The position numbers and the translations under genes are program-made. Source: Planctomycetota bacterium (GTDB lineage: Bacteria > Planctomycetota > MHYJ01 > WSZJ01). From it: a stretch of 64,000 nt of DNA. This document shows, piece by piece, positions 55,573 through 63,820 of this stretch; position 1 is the stretch's first letter; each line of letters opens with the position of its first letter. The notes below the pieces were generated by a model. It was not told the DNA's origin, searched no databases, and saw nothing but the letters and a program-made list of their open reading frames with translations. Location: contig WSZJ01000014.1 in NCBI GenBank assembly GCA_009773755.1, forward strand, positions 1-64,000, in the 5' to 3' direction.

Positions 55573-56274
55573 ATGCGAGGATTTGTCCTTGTTTTTCCCA
55601 TGTGCGCCCTGGCCGCGGGTTGTGCGGGCAACGGCACTGATGCACGGCACGAAAAGTCCTCTGCGGCGACCGCGGTCGATGGCATTCACGCCGAGATCAA
55701 TCCCGTTCATCCGAAGATTGCGCGCGAGATCCAGAACGGGTCCGTGAGAATCGACTGGAACGGCCTCAGGTTGGAACAGCTCATCCATGGGGTCGCTCTC
55801 GCGACAGGTCGCGTCTTTGTCTTCGATCGGCGCAGAGTGGAAGGGAAGCCTCCGGCCAACCTCAGTCGCAGTTGCGAAATCCAGCTTCAACAGCTGTACC
55901 TGCTGCTGGAAACGGTTTTAGCAGGAAACCAACTTGCATGTTTGCCGCAGACGGTGCCGCTTTCCGCAGTGTCGAGTTGGGAGGTCCTCCGCGTAGTACC
56001 CCGAATGTATTCCCGCAAAGGAGCGAATCCCTACCTTGAAGAATCGAATTCCATTTCCGCGTCGGATATTCCGTTTCTGGTCGTCGCTGGACCTGACATG
56101 CCGGCGAGCGCGGTGAGGCGCGCCCTCGTTCGGATCCACCGAAGGTCAGGAATGCCAGGAACACACGGCTCATCCTTAGACCCTTCGGAACAAGCTACCG
56201 ACTCCGGGTCCGTAGACAACCCTCTCTGCGACCTTTTCCGCTTCCGGAGCCCCTATCCCCAGTGCCTGAGATAG
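55573..56274 (+). CDS. Lipoprotein with stand-alone secretin N0-like domain
   Basis: A 233-residue lipoprotein (lipobox LAAGC, Cys17), starting at ATG 55573 behind AGGAG. Residues about 55-150 match the N-terminal part of the secretin at 58458 in order and spacing: VRIDWNGLRLEQLIHGVALA against VDWNGVTVENLIVMVSNLTG, then VFVFDRRRVEGKPPANLSRS against FIYDKEALKAKPPVNLSRPM, then LLLETVLAGNQLACLP against LFESVMAGMQLALVP. There is no secretin barrel domain. It ends in a polar tail. It lies upstream of the sigma/anti-sigma/secretion cluster on the same strand. A role as an assembly or docking factor for the secretin is inferred; it could also be a decayed duplicate. Confidence 0.65.
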   Translation: MRGFVLVFPMCALAAGCAGNGTDARHEKSSAATAVDGIHAEINPVHPKIAREIQNGSVRIDWNGLRLEQLIHGVALATGRVFVFDRRRVEGKPPANLSRSCEIQLQQLYLLLETVLAGNQLACLPQTVPLSAVSSWEVLRVVPRMYSRKGANPYLEESNSISASDIPFLVVAGPDMPASAVRRALVRIHRRSGMPGTHGSSLDPSEQATDSGSVDNPLCDLFRFRSPYPQCLR

Positions 56275-56359
56275 CCTTCAACGGGTCCGGCATTCCCCGA
56301 AATCTCCAACTCGCCCCGCCCCCGCTCGTTAAACCTCTGCCCCCTTCCAGAGACCAAAC

Positions 56360-56962
56360 ATGTCCCCTGAAGAACGCGACCTTCTCAAGCGCTGCGAACG
56401 CGGAGAAGACGGCGCTTACCGCGAGCTGGTGGAGCGCTTCGAGCGGCCGCTGATCCAGTTCATCGTGCGGTACGTGGACGACAGGGCGCTGGCGGAGGAC
56501 CTGTTCCAGGAGACGTTTCTGCGGGTGATCAAGAACCTGCGCACGTACCGGCCGGAGGGCGCGTTCTCGACGTGGCTGTACACGATCGCGCGCAACCTGT
56601 GCCTCGACCACATCAAGCACGTGCGCAAGGTGAAGATGACGTCGATGGAGTCGCCGGTCGGTGAAGAGGGCGGCAAGGTGCTGTACCTGCAGGACGTGCT
56701 GCGGGACGGCGGGATGGCGCCGGATGACCGCGCGGAGTTGACCGAAGAGGAACAGCGCGTGCGCGAGTGCGTGTCGCAGTTGCCGCCAGTGAAGAAGGAA
56801 GCGCTGATCCTGCGCGTCTACCACAGCCTTTCCTACAAGGAGATTGCGGAGATCACCGACTGCCCGGTTGGGACGGCGAAGTTCCGGGTGCACGAAGCGA
56901 TGCAGGCTCTGGGAGAGCTTGTGAGAGCGGGTTCGGGAGGAGAAGCGGAGGCGGTGCTGTGA
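56360..56962 (+). CDS. ECF RNA polymerase sigma factor (RpoE-like)
   Basis: A 200-residue sigma factor of the standard ECF form. Region 2 is RALAEDLFQETFLRVIKNLR with FSTWLYTIARNLCLDHIK. Region 4 is QLPPVKKEALILRVYHSLSY, then KEIAEITDCPVGTAKFRVHE. It differs from the two kinase-associated factors. Its stop overlaps the GTG start of the anti-sigma gene (GTGA at 56959-56962), which strongly suggests that this pair governs the secretion genes downstream. Confidence 0.9.
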   Translation: MSPEERDLLKRCERGEDGAYRELVERFERPLIQFIVRYVDDRALAEDLFQETFLRVIKNLRTYRPEGAFSTWLYTIARNLCLDHIKHVRKVKMTSMESPVGEEGGKVLYLQDVLRDGGMAPDDRAELTEEEQRVRECVSQLPPVKKEALILRVYHSLSYKEIAEITDCPVGTAKFRVHEAMQALGELVRAGSGGEAEAVL

Positions 56963-57663
56963 GCTGCGCTGAAACGAAAAAGCTGCTGCCGGCGATGGTC
57001 CTCGGCGACCTTGAGGGAGCCGAGCGGGACGCGGCGGTGGAGCATCTGAAGAATTGCGAGGCGTGCCGCGTGGAGCGGGCGCATCTCGAGAAGACGCTTC
57101 GTATCGCGGAGAAGCTGCCGGTGGCCGCGGAGCCGAGCGGGACGCGGCGGATGCGCGTCGTCGCGGCGATGGCGGCCGCTTCGGCCGACGAGTCGCGTGT
57201 CGAGAAGCCGCGGCGGAGCGGCTGGAAGCGCTGGGGGCTGGCGGCGGCGGTGTTGATTGCCGTGCTCGGCACCGGCGTCGCGACGGGGCGGATCGGGTTT
57301 GCGGCGCCGACGTACCAGCTCAAGGTCGAGGACGTCCGCGGCGAGGCGCTGGTCAAGCGGGCCGACAGCCCGACGTGGGAGGCGCTTCTGCCCGGAACGA
57401 CGATCCTGATGGGTGACCGCGTGCTGACGAACGGCGGCCGCGTCTGGTTCCGTTCGAGCGCGAAGGACGTGATCGTGCTTGCGGACGGGTCGCAGATCAT
57501 GATCAACCGGTCGGATCTCGCGGCGCCCAGCGTCATGCTGGTCTACGGCGAGCTCTGGGCCGAGGTGACCCCGCGCGACAAGGGGCGCCTGCGCTTCGAA
57601 TCGGCCGAGAGCGAAGGATCGGTCGAGGTCATCGGGACGAAGTTCCACCTGGAGTACCGCTGA
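56959..57663 (+). CDS. Anti-sigma factor: zinc-finger (HC2) and FecR domains
   Basis: A 234-residue membrane protein. The N-terminal zinc-finger anti-sigma domain carries the H-x3-C-x2-C motif (HLKNCEAC). One membrane helix follows (about 95-115, GLAAAVLIAVLGTGVATGRI). The periplasmic part is FecR-like (GTTILMGDRVLTNGGRVWFR, then GELWAEVTPRDKGRLRFESA). The family holds its sigma factor at the membrane until a periplasmic signal is received. The GTG start overlaps the sigma stop; the stop overlaps the next ATG (TGATG). Confidence 0.85.
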   Translation: MSCAETKKLLPAMVLGDLEGAERDAAVEHLKNCEACRVERAHLEKTLRIAEKLPVAAEPSGTRRMRVVAAMAAASADESRVEKPRRSGWKRWGLAAAVLIAVLGTGVATGRIGFAAPTYQLKVEDVRGEALVKRADSPTWEALLPGTTILMGDRVLTNGGRVWFRSSAKDVIVLADGSQIMINRSDLAAPSVMLVYGELWAEVTPRDKGRLRFESAESEGSVEVIGTKFHLEYR

Positions 57664-58421
57664 TGAAAAACATGCTGAGGTTCGTGGCCGCTGTTGCGTT
57701 GACCGGTGGCCTTATGGTTGCCGGCGAGCCCGGCGGGATCGTGAGGGTCGACCTGCGCGACGTGCCGCTGGCCGAAGCGCTCGGGCGGCTCGAGAAGGAG
57801 ACCGGTCGCAAGTTTGAATACACCCCCGGCACGGTCGAGAGCCGGAGAGTGGATTTCGTAAAGAGCGGCACGGTCGCAGAGGTCCTCGCTGCTTTCGCGA
57901 CGACACTGGAAGTGACCGAATCGATCACGCTCGTTCCCGGCAAGGACGGAGCCCACAAACTCCTTCCCTTCACCAGGAAGCCCTCGACCAACCCGCGGCC
58001 CGTCGCGCGCAGCCGTCGCCTGGCCGTCGACGTCGTCGAGGGCACGGTGATGCTCTTCGGCGGGCAGGGAAGCGTCGCGGTCCGCGCGGGCGAGCGTTCC
58101 TGGGTCTACTCGGGCTCGCTTCCGGCCGCGCCTGTCCCGTGCGACCCCGCAACCGTGGCGCTGTGGCGCATGCCCGAGGCGCTGTCCGCGTCCTCCGGGC
58201 TCCAGGCGCGCGTTCCGCTGCCGGAAATCCGCTTCCAGCTCCTCGGTTACACCGAGTCCGGCCAGCCGATCGTCGAGTACGAGGTCAACGGCGCTCGCTG
58301 TGTCCTCGATTTCGGGACTCTCGACATCCCGGAGGAGGAGCGGCGCAAGATCGTGATCGAAAACGGCGAGCTGGTGGTGCCGATCAACGTCCGCGTGCAG
58401 ATCCCGAAGGCCGGCAAGTAA
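57663..58421 (+). CDS. Exported STN-like domain protein
   Basis: A 252-residue exported protein with the leader KNMLRFVAAVALTGGLMVAG. The first mature part (VRVDLRDVPLAEALGRLEKE, then TGRKFEY) is a secretin/TonB short N-terminal (STN) domain, the small fold used by signalling receptors and secretins at the periplasmic side. The rest is beta-rich and unassigned (VMLFGGQGSVAVRAGERSWV). Its start overlaps the FecR gene, and the secretin gene follows 36 bp later. It may link the anti-sigma factor to the secretin; this is an inference from order and domain. Confidence 0.7.
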   Translation: MKNMLRFVAAVALTGGLMVAGEPGGIVRVDLRDVPLAEALGRLEKETGRKFEYTPGTVESRRVDFVKSGTVAEVLAAFATTLEVTESITLVPGKDGAHKLLPFTRKPSTNPRPVARSRRLAVDVVEGTVMLFGGQGSVAVRAGERSWVYSGSLPAAPVPCDPATVALWRMPEALSASSGLQARVPLPEIRFQLLGYTESGQPIVEYEVNGARCVLDFGTLDIPEEERRKIVIENGELVVPINVRVQIPKAGK

Positions 58422-58457
58422 CACCAACCCAAGCCGCACAACCCGACGGAGCCGAAC

Positions 58458-60539
58458 ATGCGCCGTGCCCTGACCGCTTTTCTTGTTCTTGTCGCCGCCG
58501 CTTCCGCCTCGTTCGCGCAGGCGCCGGAGCCGCCCAAGCCGGAGCCGCAGATCGACGTCGACTGGAACGGCGTGACGGTCGAAAACCTGATCGTGATGGT
58601 GTCGAACCTCACGGGGAAGGCGTTCATTTACGACAAGGAAGCGCTGAAGGCGAAGCCGCCGGTGAACCTGTCGCGGCCGATGCAGGTCACGGAGAGCGGC
58701 GTGTACGCGCTGTTCGAGTCGGTGATGGCGGGGATGCAGCTGGCGCTGGTGCCGAAGAATCTGGAAGTTGAGCGCGGAATGCCGACGATCGAGGTGATTA
58801 CGATCGTGAAGCGCGAAGAAAGCTCGAAGCAGCCCCTGGCGGTCGTGCTGAACGAAGCGGCGGACAAGCTCCTGGCGCGCGACCAGATGGTGACGGCGGT
58901 GATCGCGCTCCGGTACGCCAGCGCGCGCGACATCCTCGCGCCGGCGCAGGCGCTGCTGTCGGACCCGCGCAACGTTCTGGCGAGCGAAACGCTGAACGCG
59001 ATCATCATCACGGACTATGCGCTGAACGTGAAGCGCATCCAGGGGATCATCGCGATGATCGACCGGAAGCAGCCCGACGTGCTGCTCGAGGTGATCGCGC
59101 TGCGAAATGCCAGCGCGACTGAGCTGGAGCCGAAGCTGAACCAGCTCGTGCAGACGCTCCAGCGCGCGCAGCCACCGCGTCCCGGCGTGCCGGTGCCGCA
59201 GCAGGAGCAGGTGTCGATCGGGTCGGACTTCCGGACGAACTCGCTGATCGTGCTGGCGCTTCCCGACCGCATGACGCAGATCAAGGACATGATCGCGAAG
59301 CTGGACATCCGGCCCGAGCGTTCGCCGACGAATCTGCACGTCTACCGGCTGAAGCACGCGCGGGCCGAGCAACTCGCTACGGTGCTGCAGTCGATCTTCG
59401 GAGGCGGAACCACGAGCGCAGCGGCGCCGAGGCCGGGCGCGGGGCAGCCTCTGCGCGGCGGCGACGCCGTGACGGGCGGAGCGCAGGCGCCTCCGAACCA
59501 GCAGGTGCAGGTGTCGATCACGGCCGATCTCCAGAACAACGCGCTTCTCGTGGTCGCGACGCCGGAGGTCTGGGACGCGATGGAAGCGTTCATCGCGGAG
59601 CTCGACAAGCGCCGGCCGCAGGTCGTCATCGAGGCCGCCATTTTCGAAATCAACGACAACGACTCGTTCGATCTCGGCGTCGAACTGGCCGCGGCCGCGA
59701 ATCCCGCGGATGGCAGGACGCGAGGCTTCGGCGGCGCGAACTTCGGGCTCGGCACGCTCTCCGACACCGACGGCGACCTCATCCCCGACATCAAGATCCC
59801 CGACACCAGTCTCACCGGCTTCACCGGAGGTCTGTTCCGCGGCGCCGCCGGCAAACTTCCGATCCTGCTCCACGCGATGAGCGAGAAGCGCAAGATCAAC
59901 GTGCTCTCGCTCCCGCAGGTGACGACGAATGACAACGAGGCCGCGACGCTGACGCTGACCGAAATCGTGACGACGGCGACGACCTCCCAGGGAACTGCGA
60001 CGACCAACACTTCGGCAGGCCCGACAACCTCCGCCGGCATCACGCTCAAGATCACGCCGCACATCTCCGCCGACAACTACCTGCAGCTCGAAGTCGATCT
60101 CACCGTGTCGCAATTCCAGGCGCGCCCGACGGCCAATGCGACCGTTCCTCCGCCCGTCACGAACCGCTCGGTCGTCACCAAGGTCACCCTCCCCAACACC
60201 TACACCGTCGTCATCGGCGGCCTCGTGAGCGACCAGCTCCGCGAAACCGTCACCGGCATCCCGATCCTCCAGGAAATCCCGATCCTCGGTAACCTCTTCC
60301 AGCGCACCGTCAAGGACGGCACCAAAGTCACCCTCTACCTTTTCATCACACCCATCATCCTCAGCGACCCCGACTTCACCGACTTCAAGCGCCTGACGCT
60401 GCGCAAACAGGAAGCGATCTTCCGCCTCTCCAAGCGCTGGGTCGGCGAGCACCAGCTCGGCGAGCACGAACCGAACGCCGCGGACCTCTTCGAATTCCAC
60501 AGCCCCTTCAAGAAGGGCGCGGGGGAGAAGACCAGGTAA
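58458..60539 (+). CDS. gspD: Type II secretion / type IV pilus secretin
   Basis: A 693-residue outer-membrane secretin. A signal peptide (TAFLVLVAAASASFAQ) is followed by an N0 part (VDWNGVTVENLIVMVSNLTG), N1-N3 modules (ILAPAQALLSDPRNVLASET; QEQVSIGSDFRTNSLIVLAL; VQVSITADLQNNALLVVATP) and the barrel domain (about 395-640). The barrel begins PQVVIEAAIFEIND and has the closing signature VTGIPILQEIPILGNLFQ. Residues typical of the beta-barrel lip are present. Its stop overlaps the ATG of the ATPase gene, so it belongs to the same operon. It could serve either secretion or pilus assembly. Confidence 0.9.
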   Translation: MRRALTAFLVLVAAASASFAQAPEPPKPEPQIDVDWNGVTVENLIVMVSNLTGKAFIYDKEALKAKPPVNLSRPMQVTESGVYALFESVMAGMQLALVPKNLEVERGMPTIEVITIVKREESSKQPLAVVLNEAADKLLARDQMVTAVIALRYASARDILAPAQALLSDPRNVLASETLNAIIITDYALNVKRIQGIIAMIDRKQPDVLLEVIALRNASATELEPKLNQLVQTLQRAQPPRPGVPVPQQEQVSIGSDFRTNSLIVLALPDRMTQIKDMIAKLDIRPERSPTNLHVYRLKHARAEQLATVLQSIFGGGTTSAAAPRPGAGQPLRGGDAVTGGAQAPPNQQVQVSITADLQNNALLVVATPEVWDAMEAFIAELDKRRPQVVIEAAIFEINDNDSFDLGVELAAAANPADGRTRGFGGANFGLGTLSDTDGDLIPDIKIPDTSLTGFTGGLFRGAAGKLPILLHAMSEKRKINVLSLPQVTTNDNEAATLTLTEIVTTATTSQGTATTNTSAGPTTSAGITLKITPHISADNYLQLEVDLTVSQFQARPTANATVPPPVTNRSVVTKVTLPNTYTVVIGGLVSDQLRETVTGIPILQEIPILGNLFQRTVKDGTKVTLYLFITPIILSDPDFTDFKRLTLRKQEAIFRLSKRWVGEHQLGEHEPNAADLFEFHSPFKKGAGEKTR

Positions 60540-62245
60540 TGCTGCTGCTCGAACGCTTCCGGAAGGCCCTCTCCGAGGACGGCGGCCTCGCCGACAACAA
60601 AGTCGACGAGGCTTTCGCCGTCTCCGCGGAGTCGCGGGAGCCGATCGACCGGGTGCTCCTGACGCGCGGCTTCATGAACGAGAAGCAGATGCTGCGGGCG
60701 TTCTCGAAGGCGCTGGCGGTGCCGCTGATGGACCGGCTGACGGATGCGGAAGTGCCGCCGGCGTTCGTGGAAGCGGTGCCGGTGCAGTTTGCGCGGAGCC
60801 ACAACCTGGTGGGGATCGGCGAGGTGAACGGGACGGTTCAGGTGGCGACGTGCAACCCGTTCGATTTCCATCCGCTGGACGAGCTGGCGCTCATGACGGG
60901 GAAGTCGGTGACGATCGTGATGGCGCCGAAGAGCGAGATCACGGCGCTGATCAACAAGGCGTACCAGAAGAAGATGGACGTCGTGGACGAGATGCTGGAG
61001 GACCTGGAAGAAGGGGAGATGGCGGGGATCGCGCGCGAGCTGGAGGAGGGGCACGACCTCCTCGACATGGCGAACAAGGCGCCGATCATCAAGCTGGTGA
61101 ACATGGTGATGTTCCAGGCGCTGAAGATGCGTGCGAGCGACATTCACATTCAGCCTTACGAAGAAAAGCTCCAGGTCCGGTACCGGATCGACGGCATTCT
61201 TTACGACATGATGACGCCTCCGAAGAAGATCCAGGAGGCGATCATCAGCCGCATCAAGATCATGGGGAAGATGGACATCGCGGAGCGGCGGTTGCCGCAG
61301 GATGGCCGCGCGACGATCAAGGTGGGCGACAACGACGTGGACGTGCGTATTTCGAGCGTTCCGACTTCGAACGGCGAGCGGATCGTGATGCGGTTGCTCG
61401 ACAAGAGCGCGCGGCTGCTCGACCTGCACGACCTGGGGCTCGACGACATGCAGTTCGGGACGATGTCGAAGCTGGTGAAGTGTTCGCACGGGGTGCTGCT
61501 CGTCACGGGGCCGACGGGGTCGGGCAAATCGACGACGCTCTATTCGGCGCTGAAGACGATCAACTCGACGGCGAAGAACGTGATCACGATCGAGGACCCG
61601 GTCGAGTACCACATCCAGGGAATCAGCCAGATCGAGGTGTCGACGAAGAAGGGGCTGACGTTCGCGACGGGGCTGCGGTCGATCGTCCGCCAGGATCCGA
61701 ACATCATCATGGTCGGCGAAATCCGCGACGGCGAAACGGCGGACATCGCGATCCAGTCGTCGCTCACCGGCCACCTTGTGTTCTCCACCCTGCACACCAA
61801 CGACGCCCCCGGCGCGATCACCCGTCTCCTCGACCTCGGAGTGGAACCCTTCCTCGTCGCCTCTTCGCTCATCGGCGTCATCGCGCAGCGTCTCGTCCGC
61901 CTGATCTGTCCGGGCTGTCGCGAGCCGCTTGCGGTAACCGCCGAGGACCTGCGCTCGATCGGCCTCACGCCCGACCAGTGCCCGACCATGAGCCTGTGGA
62001 AAGGCCGCGGCTGCGACCGCTGCCTGGGCACCGGCTATCACGACCGCACCGGCATCTACGAAATTCTCCCCGTGAGCGATCTCCTGCGCGACCAGATCGT
62101 TTCAAAGGTCAGCTCGACGGTCATAAAGCAGGAAGCGGTCAAGGTTGGCCTCCGAACCCTCCGCATGGACGGCGCGCTGAAGGTGCTGCAGGGGAGGACG
62201 ACGATCGAAGAGGTGATCCGCGTGACGCAGATGGACGTCATTTGA
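60539..62245 (+). CDS. gspE: GspE/PilB-family assembly ATPase
   Basis: A 568-residue cytoplasmic ATPase that powers pseudopilus or pilus assembly. The N-terminal domain (about 1-150) is the MshEN/T2SSE-N type. The motor has Walker A GPTGSGKST near 323, an Asp box in TIEDPVEY, a Walker B region IIMVGEIRDGETADIA and a His box in HLVFSTLHTNDAPGA. The tetracysteine zinc motif is complete (CPGC near 458, CDRC near 490). It starts at ATG 60539, sharing a base with the secretin stop. Confidence 0.9.
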   Translation: MLLLERFRKALSEDGGLADNKVDEAFAVSAESREPIDRVLLTRGFMNEKQMLRAFSKALAVPLMDRLTDAEVPPAFVEAVPVQFARSHNLVGIGEVNGTVQVATCNPFDFHPLDELALMTGKSVTIVMAPKSEITALINKAYQKKMDVVDEMLEDLEEGEMAGIARELEEGHDLLDMANKAPIIKLVNMVMFQALKMRASDIHIQPYEEKLQVRYRIDGILYDMMTPPKKIQEAIISRIKIMGKMDIAERRLPQDGRATIKVGDNDVDVRISSVPTSNGERIVMRLLDKSARLLDLHDLGLDDMQFGTMSKLVKCSHGVLLVTGPTGSGKSTTLYSALKTINSTAKNVITIEDPVEYHIQGISQIEVSTKKGLTFATGLRSIVRQDPNIIMVGEIRDGETADIAIQSSLTGHLVFSTLHTNDAPGAITRLLDLGVEPFLVASSLIGVIAQRLVRLICPGCREPLAVTAEDLRSIGLTPDQCPTMSLWKGRGCDRCLGTGYHDRTGIYEILPVSDLLRDQIVSKVSSTVIKQEAVKVGLRTLRMDGALKVLQGRTTIEEVIRVTQMDVI

Positions 62246-62247
62246 GT

Positions 62248-62321
62248 GGGTAGTGTGTAGTTGGTAGGGGGTAGGAACGACTCTCGTTCAAGGGGCCGTT
62301 CCTACCCCCTACTCACTACCC
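62248..62321. repeat. Palindromic repeat between gspE and gspF
   Basis: Arms with TAGGGGGTAGGAACG (62265-62279) and its exact complement (62297-62311), extended by GGGTAGTG (62248-62255) and CACTACCC (62314-62321). It could form a long hairpin in the operon transcript and so lower expression of the downstream gene, or simply be a dispersed palindrome. Confidence 0.65.
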
Positions 62322-62363
62322 TCTGCCAACTCCACTCCGAGGGAGCGGCCGTTCTCAGCAAAC

Positions 62364-63590
62364 ATGCCCGTCTTCAGCTACAAAGCGTTTAAAGAAAGCG
62401 GCGCCGCCGCCGCGGGCGTCATCGACGCCGATTCTCCGCGCGAGGCGCGCTCCAAGTTGCGGATGCAGAACCTGCACGTCACGCAGCTCGACGCGGTCGT
62501 GCAGGGGATGAAGGCGGAGGCGCAGAAGAAGCGCCGGCTTTTCCTGCCGAAGTTCGCGCAGCGCAAGAGTCCGATCGAGATCGCCCTCGTCACCCGCCAG
62601 CTCGCCACCCTCCTCGGCGCCGGCACGCCTCTCAACGAGGCGATGAAGGCGATCATCGAGCAGACCGGCAACACGAAGATCAACGCCGTCATGCGAGACG
62701 TCCGCGAGCGCATCGGTCAGGGATCGACGTTCGGCGACGCCCTCGCGAACCACCCCGCCTACTTCGGCGACCTCTACGTCAACATGGTCCGCTCGGGCGA
62801 GGCCTCCGGCTCGCTCGACCAGATTCTCCTCCGCCTTGCCGACTACATGCACCAGCAGAACCGCCTCGCCGGCAAGGTCATGGCCGCCATGACCTACCCC
62901 ATGGTCATGCTGGTGGTCGGCCTCGGCGTCGTCACCTTCCTCCTCGGGTTCGTCGTCCCGCGCATCCTCGACGTCCTCGAGAAGCAGAAGATCGCCATGC
63001 CGCTGCCGACGGTCATTCTCGTCACCATCACCAACATTCTCCGCGGGTACTGGCCCTTCCTCCTCGGCGGCGTCATCGCCGCCTGGATCGTATTCAAGCT
63101 GTTCACGAACACGCCCCACGGCCGCCGCGCCTGGGACGGCTTCATCCTCCGCGTCCCCGCCCTCGGGGAACTTTTCCGCAAGGCCGCGATCTCGCGGTTC
63201 GCTTCGACGCTCGCCACCCTGCTCGAGTCCGGCCTTCCCGTCATGGAAGCGCTCTCGATCACGGAGCGCATCATGGGAAACGTCGTCCTCGCGGAAGTCG
63301 TCGCAAAGGTGCGATCGAGAGTCATGGAAGGTTCCGACATCAGCGCGCCGCTGAAACAGTCGAAGCTGTTCCCGCCGACCGTCTGCTACATGGTCGCGAT
63401 CGGCGAAGAGTCGGGGCAGCTCGACCAGATGCTGCGCAAGGTCGCGCAGTCCTATGACGAGGAGATCGAGCTCACGACGCAGAAGGTCACGAGTCTGATC
63501 GAGCCGATCATGATCGTCGTTATGGCGGTCGTGGTCGGGTTCATCGTCATGAGCGTGCTGCTGCCGATCCTGGACCTATCCAACATGTAG
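62364..63590 (+). CDS. gspF: GspF/PilC-family inner-membrane platform protein
   Basis: A 408-residue membrane protein with two T2SSF domains. The opening (VFSYKAFKESGAAAAGVIDA) and the first domain (ALVTRQLATLLGAGTPLNEA) are typical. Membrane segments lie near 180-205 (MLVVGLGVVTFLLGFVVPRI), 228-248 (FLLGGVIAAWIVFKLF) and at the C-terminus (IMIVVMAVVVGFIVMSVLLP). The second domain has RFASTLATLLESGLPVMEAL and GEESGQLDQMLRKVA. It anchors the ATPase in pilus or T2SS assembly. It is 118 bp after gspE, with the palindromic repeat between. Confidence 0.9.
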   Translation: MPVFSYKAFKESGAAAAGVIDADSPREARSKLRMQNLHVTQLDAVVQGMKAEAQKKRRLFLPKFAQRKSPIEIALVTRQLATLLGAGTPLNEAMKAIIEQTGNTKINAVMRDVRERIGQGSTFGDALANHPAYFGDLYVNMVRSGEASGSLDQILLRLADYMHQQNRLAGKVMAAMTYPMVMLVVGLGVVTFLLGFVVPRILDVLEKQKIAMPLPTVILVTITNILRGYWPFLLGGVIAAWIVFKLFTNTPHGRRAWDGFILRVPALGELFRKAAISRFASTLATLLESGLPVMEALSITERIMGNVVLAEVVAKVRSRVMEGSDISAPLKQSKLFPPTVCYMVAIGEESGQLDQMLRKVAQSYDEEIELTTQKVTSLIEPIMIVVMAVVVGFIVMSVLLPILDLSNM

Positions 63591-63608
63591 GGTCTGCGGC
63601 AAAAAGTG

Positions 63609-63731
63609 GTCTTAACCACAGAGCGCACAGAGAAAAAACTCTCTGAACCCTCCGATTCCTGAGTCCCGCGATCTTCGCGCGAACATTCGGTCGACGAAGT
63701 TGCTTTTCTCTGTGACCTCTGTGGTTAAGAC
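63609..63731. mobile_element. MITE-like element with 28-bp terminal inverted repeats
   Basis: The ends read GTCTTAACCACAGAG, then CACAGAGAAAA, and are inverted with only two mismatched positions over 28 bp. The 123-bp element has no gene. The motif TTAACCACAGAG-CACAGAGAAAA is known as a widely dispersed repeat in many environmental bacteria. No clear target duplication is visible. Confidence 0.7.
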
Positions 63732-63820
63732 CTCTGTTCGGCGCGAGACGCTCACCCCGAGGAACCCAACAGAATGCGGGGAGTGTCGTTGAACTTGCCG
63801 GAGCCTGAGGAGGTTCGTCA

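Noticed and set aside
55040-55645. A 201-residue minus-strand protein including the antitoxin
   Set aside because: The upstream two thirds is low-complexity Arg/Pro/Gly sequence; the toxin fragment lies in another frame and the conserved antitoxin begins at 55267.
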